Below are positions 14,985 through 15,539 of a DNA stretch of 15,539 bases, one piece after another. Each line of letters starts with the position of its first letter. Within the stretch, counting starts at the first letter, position 1. Below the pieces are notes generated by a model. It did no database searches, was not told the origin of the DNA, and saw only the letters and a program-made list of their open reading frames with translations. A program made the position numbers and the translations under genes. Source of the DNA: Candidatus Aegiribacteria sp. (GTDB lineage: Bacteria > Fermentibacterota > Fermentibacteria > Fermentibacterales > JCC-6); the NCBI GenBank assembly GCA_030638185.1, contig DAOWFD010000109.1:1-15539 (forward strand), given 5' to 3'.

Positions 14985-15012
14985 TTGACAATTAAGTATA
15001 TACTGTGATTCT
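14985..15012 (+). promoter_or_regulatory. Candidate divergent promoter for the unknown gene at 15167
   Basis: TTGACA (14985-14990) stands back to back with the regulator promoter, 19 bases apart. A 16-base spacer leads to GATTCT (3 of 6), preceded by TG as in extended -10 elements. The -35 is perfect and the -10 is weak. The leader to the next gene would be about 150 bases, in which I see no structure I can name. Confidence 0.35.
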
Positions 15013-15166
15013 GTGCAGGCTTAGAACTACGATAATTCACTGTATTTCAGAGCAATCCGGAAGAAATCTCAGCACTTCGCAGACAAGTTGTTAGTTATTC
15101 ATATCTTCTTATTCCTTTTAGATCATGTATATTGAGGTGAAGGAAATCTGTGGAAGGAAGCGTGTT

Positions 15167-15539
15167 ATGAGTGATAGTCATGAATCCAGGTTCAGGAGGA
15201 TTATCAGGTCTCATTCAGTCAGGTACCCTCTCATGAAATGCACCGATATCTACAAGCTTATCTACCAGGCTTCGATGGGCAGTGCCCATGGAGTAAGATC
15301 CATTGAATCCGTAAGAGAACACTTCGAAGAGGAGATCAGCAGTATTGGAAACGGATCTGTGGAACCTGTAGTGGATATTATCTCCCATGACGGCAGTATC
15401 TCAAGGATAAACATCCGACCATATATTCAAGCTGGATGCGATCCTGAGAAGCTCATCGAGGCGTTCGTACGAACCAGAAATGAATACACCGGCTCTACGG
15501 GAAAACTTGAGCTGTACTGCTGGTGGCTTATCAAGATGA
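15167..15539 (+). CDS. Conserved-looking protein of unknown function (3' truncated)
   Basis: An open frame starts with ATG at 15167, preceded by GGAAGGA about nine bases upstream, and runs off the window end after 124 codons. It begins MSDSHESRFRRII, is rich in Arg and Glu at the start, and has no signal peptide or membrane helix, so it looks cytosolic. Distinct stretches are DIYKLIYQASMGSAHGV, HDGSISRINIRPYIQAG and LIEAFVRTR. I believe I have seen this set ('YKL..QA.mGs.Ha', 'G...RvnlRPy', 'l.eAFvrT') in uncharacterised bacterial proteins, but I cannot name a family or an activity. Divergent from the efflux operon, it may share repressor control through the 0.26-kb region between them. Confidence 0.75.
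   Translation, partial: MSDSHESRFRRIIRSHSVRYPLMKCTDIYKLIYQASMGSAHGVRSIESVREHFEEEISSIGNGSVEPVVDIISHDGSISRINIRPYIQAGCDPEKLIEAFVRTRNEYTGSTGKLELYCWWLIKM

Noticed and set aside
1..15539. CRISPR array, tRNA, rRNA, attachment site or intact insertion sequence
   Set aside because: No regularly spaced repeats, no tRNA- or rRNA-like sequence and no complete transposase were seen on either strand.

Overview
The window looks like a chromosomal segment of an uncultured-type Gram-negative bacterium. Most genes sit near 45-48% GC by hand counts of sample blocks. Outer-membrane biology is clear: a TolC-type channel, an RND pump, two lipoprotein-type signal peptides and a secreted glycoside hydrolase with a C-terminal type IX secretion (T9SS-type) sorting module. 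The sorting module points to the FCB superphylum (Bacteroidota, Fermentibacterota, Cloacimonadota and relatives). I infer the group, not the species.

Layout. (1) Bases 1-548: the 3' end of an unidentified gene, then a decayed IS91-type transposase piece and a stem-loop just ahead of the next gene. (2) 549-1292: a metallo-beta-lactamase-fold hydrolase on the + strand. (3) 1362-4877, minus strand: an AT-rich GH44 endoglucanase/xyloglucanase gene with a T9SS tail, then a predicted beta-propeller lipoprotein. (4) 5262-8337, minus strand: an FAD-dependent UDP-galactopyranose-mutase/protoporphyrinogen-oxidase-like protein followed by a multi-spanning GT-C-like membrane protein. They form a likely two-gene envelope-glycan operon behind a long leader. 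(5) 8709-8894: a 186-bp imperfect palindrome abutting the pump operon's 3' end. (6) 8896-14900, minus strand: a compact operon tetR-tolC-mfp-rnd encoding a complete tripartite efflux system and its regulator. (7) 15167 to the end, + strand: a divergent, truncated gene for a conserved-looking protein of unknown function.

How the genes work together. The best-resolved unit is the efflux operon. Its 4-bp ATGA overlaps couple tolC to mfp and mfp to rnd. The regulator is the first gene, behind a TTGACA-N16-TAGAAT promoter whose spacer is filled by a 16-bp near-palindrome of the TetR-operator kind. This predicts autorepression of the whole operon with release by a pump substrate. A second TTGACA lies back to back with it, so the divergent unknown gene may share the control.

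The most unusual non-coding signal is the palindrome at 8709-8894. One arm recurs at 19 of 22 positions just after the hydrolase gene at 1302-1323. This suggests a dispersed, gene-end-associated repeat family in this genome. I found no CRISPR array, tRNA, rRNA or complete insertion sequence, and no clear candidate for a wholly new multi-gene system.
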